NCBI RefSeq assembly: GCF_001591365.1
Contig: NZ_BCUT01000005.1
Span: 124,001 to 188,000 of the forward strand
Direction of reading: 5' to 3'
Source: Variovorax paradoxus NBRC 15149
GTDB taxonomy: Bacteria > Pseudomonadota > Gammaproteobacteria > Burkholderiales > Burkholderiaceae_C
Length of the DNA stretch: 64,000 bases
This document shows, piece by piece, positions 1 through 9,334 of the stretch (within the stretch, counting starts at the first letter, position 1; every line of letters starts with the position of its first letter). The translations under genes were made by a program, and so were the position numbers. Under the pieces are notes generated by a model. The model was not told the origin of the DNA, ran no database searches, and worked only from the letters and a program-made list of their open reading frames with translations.

Positions 1-39
1 GCGGCGGGAATTCACGGCCAATTATGTATAACTTATAGT

Positions 40-68
40 GAATGCATTCAATAAAATAGTTTAACTAT
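40..68. promoter_or_regulatory. Two palindromes upstream of the CoA-ligase operon
   Basis: The first 154 bases are strongly AT-rich compared with the rest of the window. They hold two perfect dyads: GAATGCATTC at 40-49 and ATAGTTTAACTAT at 56-68. These look like operator half-sites for a dimeric regulator of the downstream operon; the LysR gene at 6333 is one candidate. TATA-like hexamers lie at about 26-37, but no clear -35 was found. Binding is inference. Confidence 0.4.
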
Positions 69-154
69 TATTTATCGATCATCGAATCTACATTTTGATC
101 ATGCCGATCCGCAAAACATTTGATGCCCGGCATTCAATTTCTAGGAGAAATTTC

Positions 155-484
155 ATGATCGATGATTTGCCAATTCAATACTGGAACAGCGAAACCGAGC
201 GCAACGCCTACAACGCGGCGTTCTACGAATTGGGATTGCGCTGGCACTGGGACCGCGAAGTCTATTGCCAGCTGCTGCGCGAGAGCCAGGACGGCGTCGA
301 GCGGATCTGCCATTACCTGCGCACCCACCAGCCGCATCTTCTGCGTGCCTACGACGCCAAATTCCTGGCCGAGGTGATCGAGCAGAAAAAGGAAGAGCAT
401 CAAAAGCGCGAGCTCGATGCCGGCGTCATGAAAAGGCGCTATTTCAACTGGGCCGAAACCCGCGGCGCCGAGCTCGGCGCCTGA
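155..484 (+). CDS. Conserved hypothetical protein, 109 aa, first gene of the CoA-ligase operon
   Basis: The start is the ATG at 155, preceded by a strong AGGAGA ribosome site. The in-frame upstream ATG at 95 lacks one. The 109-residue product is polar, has no signal peptide or membrane segment, and is rich in Trp, Tyr and Glu, with a charged helical stretch (EQKKEEHQKRE) near residue 80. It ends 8 bases before the ligase beta-subunit gene, so co-transcription is very likely. I do not recognise the family. Position suggests an accessory role for the organic-acid pathway; that is only inference. Confidence 0.8.
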   Translation: MIDDLPIQYWNSETERNAYNAAFYELGLRWHWDREVYCQLLRESQDGVERICHYLRTHQPHLLRAYDAKFLAEVIEQKKEEHQKRELDAGVMKRRYFNWAETRGAELGA

Positions 485-492
485 AAGCCGCC

Positions 493-1662
<1,170 letters not shown>

Positions 1663-1707
1663 GACCATGAAGCACCGCTTTGTGTTTGACCTACCTTGTC
1701 CGGGGCG

Positions 1708-1803
1708 CGCTCCCGCCGACGGGGTACCTTGCTCCGCGAATGTCCCCCGCCCTTCGGGCTCCTCCTTTATTTCGCTGCGCAAGGCACCCCATCGACGGGA
1801 GCG
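1708..1803. repeat. Palindromic repeat unit, copy 1 (REP/MITE-like)
   Basis: A 96-bp unit with imperfect inverted ends. 25-base arms at 1708-1732 and 1779-1803 pair with only three non-Watson-Crick positions, all of which would be G-U pairs in a minus-strand transcript. The core (about 1733-1778) is shared with copy 2 in opposite orientation; on the minus strand it contains GCAGCGAAATAAAGGAGGAG and an internal GCCC-GAA-GGGC hairpin. No transposase gene is nearby. Confidence 0.8.
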
Positions 1804-1850
1804 TTGGACAGAGCGGTGGTTGATCAGCGGTGCACAACGAGCGTGTCCTC

Positions 1851-1944
1851 GTGCACAGGGCATCGGGTACTCCCCGCAGCGAAATAAAGGAGGAGGCGAA
1901 GCCGGGGGACATTCGCGGAGGGGAGTACCCGGTGGCCTGTGCAC
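1851..1944. repeat. Palindromic repeat unit, copy 2 (inverted relative to copy 1)
   Basis: A 94-bp unit. 25-base arms at 1851-1875 and 1920-1944 begin and end with GTGCACAGG/CCTGTGCAC and carry two mismatches. The core matches the reverse complement of copy 1, with the internal hairpin changed to GGC-GAA-GCC. The outer arms differ completely in sequence from copy 1 yet remain self-complementary, so the stem rather than its sequence seems to be conserved. With copy 1 it fills most of the 314-bp gap between the two ligase genes. Confidence 0.8.
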
Positions 1945-1976
1945 GCGCCCCGAAAAAGAACAACAGCGAGGCTGAA

Positions 1977-2876
1977 ATGTCGATCCTCATCAACAAGCAC
2001 ACCCGCGTCATCACCCAGGGCATCACGGGAAAGACCGGCCAGTTCCACACCGCGATGTGCCGCGACTACGCCAACGGCCAGAAGTGCTTCGTCGCCGGCG
2101 TGAACCCCAACAAGGCGGGCAAGTCCTTCGACGGTATTCCGGTGTTCGGCACCGTGAAGGAAGCCAAGGCCGAGACCGGCGCCACCGTGTCCGTGATCTA
2201 CGTGCCGCCGCCGTTTGCCGCCGCCGCCATTGATGAAGCAGTGGACGCGGGGCTCGAGCTTGTCGTGTGCATCACCGAAGGCATTCCGGTGCGCGACATG
2301 ATCCGCACCCGCCATCGCATGGAGGGCAGCAAGACCCTGCTGCTCGGCCCCAACTGCCCGGGCCTCATCACGCCCGAGGAAATCAAGATCGGGATCATGC
2401 CCGGCCACATCCACCAGAAGGGCCGCATCGGCGTGGTCTCGCGCTCGGGCACGCTGACCTACGAGGCCGCGAGCCAGCTCGCGAGCTTCGGCATCGGGCA
2501 GTCGACCGTGGTGGGCATCGGCGGCGATCCGGTGGGCGGGCTGCGGCACATCGACGTGCTGAAGATGTTCAACGACGACCCGCGCACCGACGCCGTGATC
2601 ATGGTCGGCGAGATCGGCGGCAGCGACGAAGAAACCTGCGCGCGCTGGATCAGCGAGCACATGCGAAAGCCCGTGGTCGGCTTCATCGCCGGTGCCAGCG
2701 CGCCGCCGGGCAAGCGCATGGGCCATGCGGGCGCCATCGTCTCGGGCGGCAAGGGAACGGCGCGGGAAAAACTGGCGGTGATGAAGGAGTGCGGCATCCA
2801 CGTGACCGACAACCCGGCCGAGATGGGAAAGCTGCTCGCGTCGCTGGTGATCCCCGATTACCTGCCCTTCGACTGA
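1977..2876 (+). CDS. sucD: Succinate/malate--CoA ligase alpha subunit (SucD/MtkB family)
   Basis: The 299-aa product has the family length. It starts MSILINKHTRVITQGITGKTG (N-terminal CoA-binding Rossmann fold), then GPNCPG and VSRSGTLTYEA. It carries the active-site histidine motif RMGHAGA near residue 246, whose His is phosphorylated in this family. It forms the catalytic partner of the beta subunit at 493-1662. Family pairs are normally adjacent or overlapping, but here 314 bp of palindromic repeats separate them. The ATG at 1977 follows AACAGCGAGG; the longer frame from 1830 runs through the repeat and is rejected. It resembles SucD slightly more than MtkB. Confidence 0.87.
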   Translation: MSILINKHTRVITQGITGKTGQFHTAMCRDYANGQKCFVAGVNPNKAGKSFDGIPVFGTVKEAKAETGATVSVIYVPPPFAAAAIDEAVDAGLELVVCITEGIPVRDMIRTRHRMEGSKTLLLGPNCPGLITPEEIKIGIMPGHIHQKGRIGVVSRSGTLTYEAASQLASFGIGQSTVVGIGGDPVGGLRHIDVLKMFNDDPRTDAVIMVGEIGGSDEETCARWISEHMRKPVVGFIAGASAPPGKRMGHAGAIVSGGKGTAREKLAVMKECGIHVTDNPAEMGKLLASLVIPDYLPFD

Positions 2877-2921
2877 ACTGAACACAGAACCACTCCAACA
2901 GAAACCAAAGGAAGGCGCGAC

Positions 2922-3710
2922 ATGCAGCAGCAGCAACAGCAGCAACAACAACGATGGGTCCGTTTCGAACACGGCGGCGAAACGGGCTTCGGCACGCTCG
3001 AAGGCGACGCCGTGCACGAGCACCGCGGCAACATGTTCGACCGCCCGGAGCCGACCGGCCGCGTGTTCCTGCTCTCGGGCGTGCGGCTGCTCACGCCCAC
3101 CGAGCCGACCAAGGTCATCGCGCTGTGGAACAACTTCCACGCGCTCGGCGAAAAGCTCAAGCTCGCGGTGCCGGCCGAGCCGCTTTACCTGCTGAAGGCG
3201 CCCAACTCCTACCTTGCGCCCGGCGCGCCCATCCGCAAGCCGCTGTGCGAGGGCAAGGTGGTGTTCGAGGGCGAGCTCGGCATCGTCATCGGCAAGGCCT
3301 GCACGGCCGTGTCCGAGGCGGATGCGCTCGGCCATGTGTTCGGCTACACCTGCGCCAACGACGTGACGGTGGCCGACATCCTGAACCGCGACGCGTCGTT
3401 CGCCCAGTGGGTGCGGGCCAAGGGCTTCGACACCTTCTGCCCGATGGGCCCGGTGGTGGCCACCGGCCTCGATCCCGCCGCGCTCACCGTCACCACGCTG
3501 CTCGATGGCGAGGTGCGGCAGAACTATCCGATCAGCGACATGCGCTTTTCGGTCCAGCAACTCGTGAGCCTGATCTCCCAGGACATGACCCTGCAACCCG
3601 GTGACGTGATCCTGTGCGGCACGTCCATCGGCGTCGGCTCGATGAAGCCCGGCAGCCTGGTCGAAGTGGAGATCGGCGGCATCGGCAGGCTCGGCAACCG
3701 CTTCGGCTGA
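2922..3710 (+). CDS. Fumarylacetoacetate hydrolase (FAH) family protein with N-terminal poly-Gln
   Basis: A 262-aa single-domain FAH-family enzyme. The fold-defining segment holds the metal ligands: FEGELGIVIG with its E-x-E pair near residue 109, and a later Asp in the NDVTVADI region. Members hydrolyse C-C bonds in, or decarboxylate, 2-oxo acids in aromatic and organic-acid breakdown. Residues 2-10 are nine consecutive glutamines encoded by mixed CAG/CAA codons. The ribosome site AAAGGAAGG precedes the ATG. It lies 45 bases after the ligase alpha gene and is probably in the same operon. The exact substrate is unknown. Confidence 0.85.
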   Translation: MQQQQQQQQQRWVRFEHGGETGFGTLEGDAVHEHRGNMFDRPEPTGRVFLLSGVRLLTPTEPTKVIALWNNFHALGEKLKLAVPAEPLYLLKAPNSYLAPGAPIRKPLCEGKVVFEGELGIVIGKACTAVSEADALGHVFGYTCANDVTVADILNRDASFAQWVRAKGFDTFCPMGPVVATGLDPAALTVTTLLDGEVRQNYPISDMRFSVQQLVSLISQDMTLQPGDVILCGTSIGVGSMKPGSLVEVEIGGIGRLGNRFG

Positions 3711-3756
3711 GAGAGACCGACCTGCGCCGGAAGAATCAACAACCTTGGGGATCGAC

Positions 3757-4770
3757 ATGAAGATAGCAGTCATTGGAGCGGGCGCCATCGGCGGCCTGGT
3801 GGGCGCAAAGCTCGCCCTGGCCGGCGAGGACGTGACGTTCATCGTGCGCGGGAAGAATCTCGACGCCATTGCCACCCACGGCTTCAAGCTCATCGGAGCC
3901 GATGGCACGCAGCAGGTGGCGCGCAACGTCAAGGCCACCGACCGCTACGAGCAGGCGGGGCCGCAGGACATCGTCATCCTTGCGATGAAGGCGCACCAGG
4001 TCGAGGCGGTGGCCAACGACGTGCCCAGGCTCTTCGGGCCCGAGACCGTGGTGGTGACGATGCAGAACGGCATCCCGTTCTGGTACTTCCACAATCACGG
4101 CGGCGCGCTCGCGGGCACGCCGGTGCGCAGCGTCGACCCGAGCGGCCTGGTGGCCGCGAAGATCCCGGCCGAGCGCGTCATCGGCTGCGTGGTGTATCCC
4201 GCCTCCGAGCTCACGGCGCCGGGCGTGGTGAAGCACATCGAAGGCGACCGCTTCCCGGTGGGGGAACTCGACGGCTCTTCGAGCGAACGCGTGAACCGCG
4301 TCTCGGCCTGCCTGGGCGCGGCCGGCTTCAAGGCGCCGGTGCTCGACAACATCCGCGCCGAGATCTGGCTCAAGCTCTGGGGCAACCTGACTTTCAATCC
4401 GATCAGCAGCCTGTCGCACTCCACGCTGGTCGACATCTGCCAGTACCCGCCCTCGCGCGAGCTGGCTGCCGCGATGATGCGCGAGGCGCAAGCGGTGGCG
4501 CACAAGCTGGGCATCGAGTTCCGCGTGACGCTCGACAAGCGCATTGCGGGCGCCGAGAAGGTCGGCAAGCACAAGACCTCGATGCTGCAGGACGTGGAGG
4601 CCGGCCGCGCACCCGAGATCGATGCGCTGGTGGGCGCCGTGGTCGAGCTGGCCCGGCTCACCGACACGCCAACGCCGCACATCGACACCGTGTATTCCCT
4701 GGTCAAGCTGCTGGCGCGTACGATGGAAGAACAGCGCGGCCGCGTCTGCCTTCACGAGATGGCGGGCTAG
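3757..4770 (+). CDS. 2-dehydropantoate 2-reductase (ketopantoate reductase) family protein
   Basis: The 337-aa product begins MKIAVIGAGAIGGLVGAKLA, a classical GxGxxG NAD(P)-binding Rossmann motif. It keeps the PanE-family C-terminal helical domain (KLWGNLTFNPISSLS near residue 207). The family reduces 2-oxo-3-hydroxy acids. Many catabolic paralogues exist, and this operon setting argues for a side-pathway reductase rather than pantothenate synthesis. The ATG at 3757 is preferred over an in-frame TTG at 3745 because it fits the family N-terminus. The gene follows the FAH gene by 46 bases. Confidence 0.85.
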   Translation: MKIAVIGAGAIGGLVGAKLALAGEDVTFIVRGKNLDAIATHGFKLIGADGTQQVARNVKATDRYEQAGPQDIVILAMKAHQVEAVANDVPRLFGPETVVVTMQNGIPFWYFHNHGGALAGTPVRSVDPSGLVAAKIPAERVIGCVVYPASELTAPGVVKHIEGDRFPVGELDGSSSERVNRVSACLGAAGFKAPVLDNIRAEIWLKLWGNLTFNPISSLSHSTLVDICQYPPSRELAAAMMREAQAVAHKLGIEFRVTLDKRIAGAEKVGKHKTSMLQDVEAGRAPEIDALVGAVVELARLTDTPTPHIDTVYSLVKLLARTMEEQRGRVCLHEMAG

Positions 4771-4835
4771 CTCCCTCAGGCTGCGCAATCCGGCGCCGAG
4801 GAGGCGCCGGTCGTGCGCTGTGATCGATCGATGAA

Positions 4836-6263
4836 ATGGAACGGATGATGCGACGTACACGCAGCGCGAAGATCGTGGCCACGCTGGGCCCTGCCACCAC
4901 CGACGAGCCGGCCATCCGTGCCCTGTTCGAGCGCGGCGTGGATGTGTTCCGGCTCAACTTCAGCCATGGCACGCAGCATGACCATGCGCGCCGCCTCGAC
5001 ACCATCCGGCGGCTCGAGAAAGAGTTTGGCCGGCCGATCGGCGTGCTGCTCGACCTGCAGGGGCCGAAGCTGCGGCTGGGCACCTTCGAAGGTGGCCGCG
5101 CACAGCTCGATGCGGGTTCGCGCTTCAGGCTCGACATGGACGCCGCGAGCGGCAATGCGCGCCGCGCGCCGCTGCTGCATCCGGAAATTTTCGCGGCGCT
5201 GCAGGTGGGCACCGACCTGCTGCTCGACGACGGCAAGCTGCGGCTGCGCGTGGACAGCTTCGGCCCCGACTTTGCCGAGACCACGGTGCTGGTCGGCGGC
5301 CCGATTTCCGACCGCAAGGGCGTCAATGTGCCGAGCGTGGTGCTGCCGATCTCGCCGCTCACACCCAAGGACCTGGACGACCTGGCCTGCGGCCTGGCCA
5401 TGGGCGTGGACTGGGTGGCGCTGTCCTTCGTGCAGCGCCCCGAAGACATCGAGGAGGCGCGCGCCATCATCGGCAAGCGCGCGTGGATCATGGCCAAGCT
5501 CGAGAAGCCCGCGGCCATCGACCACCTCGACGCGATCGTCGACCTGTGCGACGGCGTCATGGTGGCGCGCGGCGACCTCGGCGTGGAGCTGCCGCCCGAG
5601 CGCGTGCCCGAGCTGCAGCGCCTGATCGTGCGCGCCTGCCGCAAGCGCGGCAAGCCGGTGGTGGTGGCCACGCAGATGCTCGAGTCGATGATTGCCGCGC
5701 CGGTGCCCACGCGCGCCGAGGTGTCCGACGTGGCCACCGCCGTGTACGACGGCGTGGATGCGGTGATGCTGTCGGCCGAATCGGCCTCCGGAAAATATCC
5801 GCTCGAGGCCGTGGCCATGATGGACCGCATCATCTCGCGCGTGGAGGCCGATGCGTCCTACCGCATCGGCATCGACGCCACGCACGAGGCCTCGCTGTCG
5901 ACCACGGCTGATGCGGTGTGCGCGTCGATGCGCCAGGTGGCCGCGCTGCTGGCGCCCGCCGCCACCGTCACCTACACCTCGTCGGGCTTCACCAGCCTGC
6001 GCGCCGCGCGCGAGCGGCCGGCCGTGCCCATCATCAGCCTCACGCCCGACGTGGCCACGGCGCGCCGCATGGCGATGGTGTGGGGCGTGCACGCGGTGCT
6101 GGTCGACGACGTGCACGACGTGGCCGAGATGATCGAGTGCGCCTGCCGCAACGCCTGCACCGAAGGCTTCGCGAGCAGCGGCCGCGACGTGGTGGTGGTT
6201 GCGGGCCTGCCGTTCGGGCTTTCGGGAACGACGAACCTGCTGCACGTCGCGCGCATACCCTAG
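4836..6263 (+). CDS. pyk: Pyruvate kinase
   Basis: 475 residues, the usual length for a bacterial type II pyruvate kinase. Visible motifs are RSAKIVATLGPAT (N-terminus), RLNFSHG, LLDLQGPKLRLG, the active-site segment IMAKLEKP, and VARGDLGVELP, followed by the allosteric C-terminal domain. It converts phosphoenolpyruvate and ADP to pyruvate and ATP in the cytoplasm. No good ribosome site precedes the ATG at 4836; ATGs at 4845 and 4848 are equally possible. It is the last enzyme of this cluster, 65 bases after the reductase. Confidence 0.93.
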   Translation: MERMMRRTRSAKIVATLGPATTDEPAIRALFERGVDVFRLNFSHGTQHDHARRLDTIRRLEKEFGRPIGVLLDLQGPKLRLGTFEGGRAQLDAGSRFRLDMDAASGNARRAPLLHPEIFAALQVGTDLLLDDGKLRLRVDSFGPDFAETTVLVGGPISDRKGVNVPSVVLPISPLTPKDLDDLACGLAMGVDWVALSFVQRPEDIEEARAIIGKRAWIMAKLEKPAAIDHLDAIVDLCDGVMVARGDLGVELPPERVPELQRLIVRACRKRGKPVVVATQMLESMIAAPVPTRAEVSDVATAVYDGVDAVMLSAESASGKYPLEAVAMMDRIISRVEADASYRIGIDATHEASLSTTADAVCASMRQVAALLAPAATVTYTSSGFTSLRAARERPAVPIISLTPDVATARRMAMVWGVHAVLVDDVHDVAEMIECACRNACTEGFASSGRDVVVVAGLPFGLSGTTNLLHVARIP

Positions 6264-6332
6264 GCGGTTCACGCGAGCGGACTCGGGCGCAGGTACGATG
6301 CCCGCTCGATTGCAGCAGCCACTTTTTTCCGA

Positions 6333-7280
6333 ATGAAGCACGCGACCCTGCGCCAGTTGAAAGTCTTCGAAGCGGTGGCGCGGCTGCTGAGCTTCTCGCG
6401 CGCGGCGGAGGAGCTTCACCTGACGCAGCCGGCCGTTTCCACGCAGGTGCGCAAGCTCGAGGAACACGCGGGCAATGCACTGTTCGAGCAGTTCGGCAAG
6501 AAGATCTACCTGACGCCGGCCGGCACCGAGCTGCTGCAGATCAGCCGCGCCATCATCCAGCAGTTCGAGGCGGCCGAGAACGCGATGCTGCAGTTCAACG
6601 GCGTCTCGGGCGGCAAGCTCAACGTGGGCGTGATCAGCGCGGGCGACTACTTCTTTCCGCGCCTCCTGGTGGAGTTTGCGAGCCGGCACCGCGGCGTCAC
6701 GCTGAACTTCACGGTGCACAACCGCGAAGGGCTCATGACCCACATCGCCGAGAACCTCACCGACCTGGCGATCATGGTGCGCCCGCCGACCGACCTGGAC
6801 ACCGTCAACCAGCCGTTCGCGCCGCATCCCTACGTGATCGTCGCGGCGCCCAGCCACCCGCTGGTGGGCGTGCCGCGCATCCCGCTCGCGCGGCTCATGC
6901 GCGAGCCCTTCGTGGTGCGCGAGAAGGCCTCGGACACCTGGCATTCGATGGAGGAGGGCTTCGGCGGCGACCTGCGCGGCATCAACATCGCGATGGAGAT
7001 CCGCAGCACCGAGACCATCAAGCAGGCCGTGATCGCGGGCATGGGCGTGAGCTTCGTGTCGGCCCACACCATCAGCCAGGAGCTGCGCGCCGGCAGCCTG
7101 CGCGTGCTCGACGTCGAGGGCTTTCCGCTGATGCTCAACTGGTACGTGGTGCACCGGCGCAGCAAGCGGCTGCCGCCGGTGGCGCAGGCCTTCAAGGACT
7201 TCCTGCTGGCCGACGGACCCGCGCTCATTTCGCAGATCGTGCCGTTCGGAAGCCCCAACGAAAAAGAGCGCGGCGAGTAA
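6333..7280 (+). CDS. LysR-family regulator, CbbR-like
   Basis: 315 aa. An N-terminal winged helix (residues 3-62: LRQLKVFEAVARLLSFSRAA, then LTQPAVSTQVRKLEE) precedes a periplasmic-binding-protein-like effector domain (about 92-300). The helix sequence resembles CbbR/QscR-type regulators of carbon assimilation. It follows pyk by 69 bases on the same strand and probably controls the upstream operon. Its 3' end forms a hairpin (7264-7295) that also serves the opposite strand. Effector and targets are unknown. Confidence 0.85.
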   Translation: MKHATLRQLKVFEAVARLLSFSRAAEELHLTQPAVSTQVRKLEEHAGNALFEQFGKKIYLTPAGTELLQISRAIIQQFEAAENAMLQFNGVSGGKLNVGVISAGDYFFPRLLVEFASRHRGVTLNFTVHNREGLMTHIAENLTDLAIMVRPPTDLDTVNQPFAPHPYVIVAAPSHPLVGVPRIPLARLMREPFVVREKASDTWHSMEEGFGGDLRGINIAMEIRSTETIKQAVIAGMGVSFVSAHTISQELRAGSLRVLDVEGFPLMLNWYVVHRRSKRLPPVAQAFKDFLLADGPALISQIVPFGSPNEKERGE

Positions 7281-7295
7281 CTCGCGCGCGCTCTT
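7264..7295 (-). terminator. Rho-independent terminator for the 54-aa minus-strand gene
   Basis: Arms AAGAGCGCGGCGAGT (7264-7278) and its near-perfect complement (7280-7295) form a stem of about 15 bp with one bulge. On the minus strand the stem is followed by a U run from the A5 at 7261-7265. It lies just after the stop of the 7323-7487 gene and overlaps the end of the LysR gene. Confidence 0.7.
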
Positions 7296-7322
7296 CGATG
7301 AGAGTGAATGGGCTGCTGCGGC

Positions 7323-7487
7323 TCAACGCTGCACGGCCGCCGAACGGCGCTGCATCAGCGCGGCGCGTGCGGCCTTGTAGAAGATCACGATGGGCATTGC
7401 GGCGAACAGATCGCGCATCGCATTGTTGGCGGTCGACGACGAGGCGGGTGTGCGGAAGGCGCTGGAATTCAGGGTGGTGTGGCTCAT
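7323..7487 (-). CDS. Small hypothetical protein, 54 aa
   Basis: ATG at 7487 with GGAG seven bases upstream; TGA at 7323-7325; then a good terminator. The product begins MSHTTLNSS and has a Ser/Thr-rich N-terminus. A hydrophobic/amphipathic stretch follows (AMRDLFAAMPIVIFYKAARAAL, written here as a span of residues 23-44), and the tail is basic. This could be a membrane-associated peptide. The upstream region carries two AGGG-N4-CCCT dyads and an FNR-type box, so expression under low oxygen or stress is plausible. The family is not recognised. Confidence 0.65.
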   Translation of the reverse strand: MSHTTLNSSAFRTPASSSTANNAMRDLFAAMPIVIFYKAARAALMQRRSAAVQR

Positions 7488-7522
7488 GAGAGGCTCCAGG
7501 AAGATTGAATCGAAAAGACTGA

Positions 7523-7553
7523 AGGGATTACCCTCGATTTTAGGGTTTACCCT
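7523..7553. promoter_or_regulatory. Tandem dyad operator AGGG(A/T)TTACCCT
   Basis: AGGGATTACCCT at 7523-7534 and AGGGTTTACCCT at 7542-7553 are near-identical dyads with centres 19 bp apart; the second extends to TAGGGTTTACCCTA (7541-7554). They lie 36-66 bases upstream of the 54-aa gene start. A similar half-site, AGGGATACC, occurs at 7730-7738. The cognate regulator is unknown. Confidence 0.55.
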
Positions 7554-7583
7554 AGACGAGCGCAAACGCGATTTTTGCGTTTC

Positions 7584-7597
7584 TTGACCTAGGTCAA
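7584..7597. promoter_or_regulatory. FNR/Anr-type box 1
   Basis: TTGACCTAGGTCAA is a perfect 14-bp palindrome fitting the FNR/FixK core TTGA-N6-TCAA. Its centre is about 103 bases upstream of the 54-aa minus-strand gene. Oxygen-dependent control is inferred from the motif alone. Confidence 0.6.
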
Positions 7598-7772
7598 TTT
7601 TTTCGGACGCAAACGGGTCCTGCATGCGCGGGCTCCTGCAGCGCCTCGCGGGGCCTTCCGGCAGGCGCGCAACGCGCATCGGCACGCACCCAGCACCCCT
7701 TCGCGAACCATCGAAGCTTCGAACCCGCTAGGGATACCACGGGGGTCTCGCGAGAGCGCGATTCGAATGAAC

Positions 7773-7786
7773 TTGACTGCGGTCAA
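7773..7786. promoter_or_regulatory. FNR/Anr-type box 2
   Basis: TTGACTGCGGTCAA fits TTGA-N6-TCAA, with the extended TTGAC/GTCAA arms shared with box 1. It is centred about 181 bases upstream of the antiporter start at 7961, so it could serve that gene through a leader of some 140 bases. Confidence 0.55.
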
Positions 7787-7960
7787 GAGTTTTTGGGGCG
7801 CTCGGTCCGACAGTCATTCACGCGCAGAAACTGGCGATCCCACTGCCGTGTAGCGATGTCAAAAAAAGCCTCGTCGCCTGTCGATGCGCATCGATCGCTC
7901 GACTGATTGCTCCGTATTCGCAGCCTGTCGGAATTCAACGAAAACACTTAGGACAACTCC

Positions 7961-9286
7961 ATGACCCGGCCCACCTCCACGATCGCAGGTTCCAATCCTG
8001 CGATGTATTCCCCATCCGAAACCTACGGCACCGGCGCGACCCGTTCCGAGGCCTACCGATGGGGCCAGCTGCTGATCGGCATCGTCTGCATGGCGATGAT
8101 CGCCAACCTGCAATACGGCTGGACGCTGTTCGTCAATCCGATCGCGGAGAAGCACGGCTGGAGCCGCGCCGCCATCCAGGTGGCCTTCACCATCTTCGTG
8201 CTCACGGAAACATGGCTCGTGCCGATCGAAGGCTACCTCGTCGACCGCTTCGGCCCGCGGTCGGTGGTGCTGGTGGGCGGCATCCTGTGCGGCCTCGGCT
8301 GGGTGATCAACTCGGTGGCTTCCACGCTGCCGCTGCTCTACATTGCGGCGGCCATCGGAGGCATCGGCGCGGGCGCGGTGTACGGCACCTGCGTGGGCAA
8401 TGCGCTCAAGTGGTTTCCCGACCGGCGCGGCCTTGCGGCCGGCATGACGGCCGCGGGCTTCGGCGCAGGCTCGGCGCTCACCATCATCCCTATCTCCGCG
8501 ATGATCCGCACCAGCGGCTACGAGGCGGCGTTCCTGTATTTTGGGATCGGGCAGGGACTCATCGTGTTCCTGCTCGCATGGATGCTGACCCGCGCGCCCC
8601 ACCACGCGAAGGCATCGAACAGCCGCAACGTGCAGCAGGCGGGCCGCGACTACGCGCCCTCCGAGGTGCTGCGCTCGCCCGTCTTCTGGGTGATGTACGC
8701 GATGTTCGTGATGGTGGCCGCGGGCGGCCTCATGGCCACCGCCCAGCTCGCGCCGATCGCGCAGGACTTCAAGATCATGGACGTGCCCGTCAACATCATG
8801 GGCCTGGTGCTGCCCGCGCTGACCTTCGCGCTGGCGATCGACCGCGTGCTCAACGGACTCACGCGGCCCTTCTTCGGCTGGGTGTCCGACAAGATCGGGC
8901 GCGAGCAGACGATGTTCATTGCGTTCGCGCTCGAGTCGGTGGGCATCCTGATGCTCTATCACTACGGCCACAACCCGATCCTCTTCGTGGTGCTCACCGG
9001 CATCGTGTTCTTTGCCTGGGGCGAGATCTACAGCCTCTTTCCTTCGACCTGCGCCGACACCTTCGGCTCCAGGTACGCGGCGTCCAACGCCGGCATGCTC
9101 TACACCGCCAAGGGCACGGCCTCGCTGCTGGTGCCGCTGTCCAGCGTGCTTGCGGCAGCCACAGGCAGCTGGCAGGCCGTCTTCATTGCCGCGAGCGCGG
9201 TCAATGCGGCTGCGGCGCTGCTGGCCTGGTTCGTGTTGCGGCCGATGCGGCGCAAGCACATCGAGCAGAGCCGGCTTTCTTCGTAG
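7961..9286 (+). CDS. oxlT: Oxalate/formate antiporter family MFS transporter
   Basis: 441 aa with about 12 hydrophobic segments between residues 30 and 425 and a cytoplasmic tail. The inter-segment motif LVDRFGPRSVVLVGG is typical of the major facilitator superfamily. NLQYGWTLFVNPI and KHGWSRAAIQVAF resemble the OxlT/oxalate-formate antiporter group, which swaps dicarboxylates and monocarboxylates across the inner membrane. An AGGA ribosome site precedes the ATG. No oxalate-degrading enzyme lies in this window, so the substrate is tentative. The FNR box at 7773 suggests control by oxygen. Confidence 0.8.
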   Translation: MTRPTSTIAGSNPAMYSPSETYGTGATRSEAYRWGQLLIGIVCMAMIANLQYGWTLFVNPIAEKHGWSRAAIQVAFTIFVLTETWLVPIEGYLVDRFGPRSVVLVGGILCGLGWVINSVASTLPLLYIAAAIGGIGAGAVYGTCVGNALKWFPDRRGLAAGMTAAGFGAGSALTIIPISAMIRTSGYEAAFLYFGIGQGLIVFLLAWMLTRAPHHAKASNSRNVQQAGRDYAPSEVLRSPVFWVMYAMFVMVAAGGLMATAQLAPIAQDFKIMDVPVNIMGLVLPALTFALAIDRVLNGLTRPFFGWVSDKIGREQTMFIAFALESVGILMLYHYGHNPILFVVLTGIVFFAWGEIYSLFPSTCADTFGSRYAASNAGMLYTAKGTASLLVPLSSVLAAATGSWQAVFIAASAVNAAAALLAWFVLRPMRRKHIEQSRLSS

Positions 9287-9334
9287 TCTGTTCATGGTTC
9301 GTGCGGCAGGCCAACAGCCGCGCCGCACGCCGCC

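Noticed and set aside
265..492. N-terminal extension of the CoA-ligase beta subunit
   Set aside because: The frame overlaps the 109-aa gene; family homology begins exactly at the ATG at 493.
1708..1944. Terminal inverted repeats of an insertion sequence
   Set aside because: There is no transposase frame between the units, and each unit is complete by itself.
9301..9328. GTGCGGC/GCCGCAC hairpin as antiporter terminator
   Set aside because: Arms are short, the loop is long and there is no U run on either strand.
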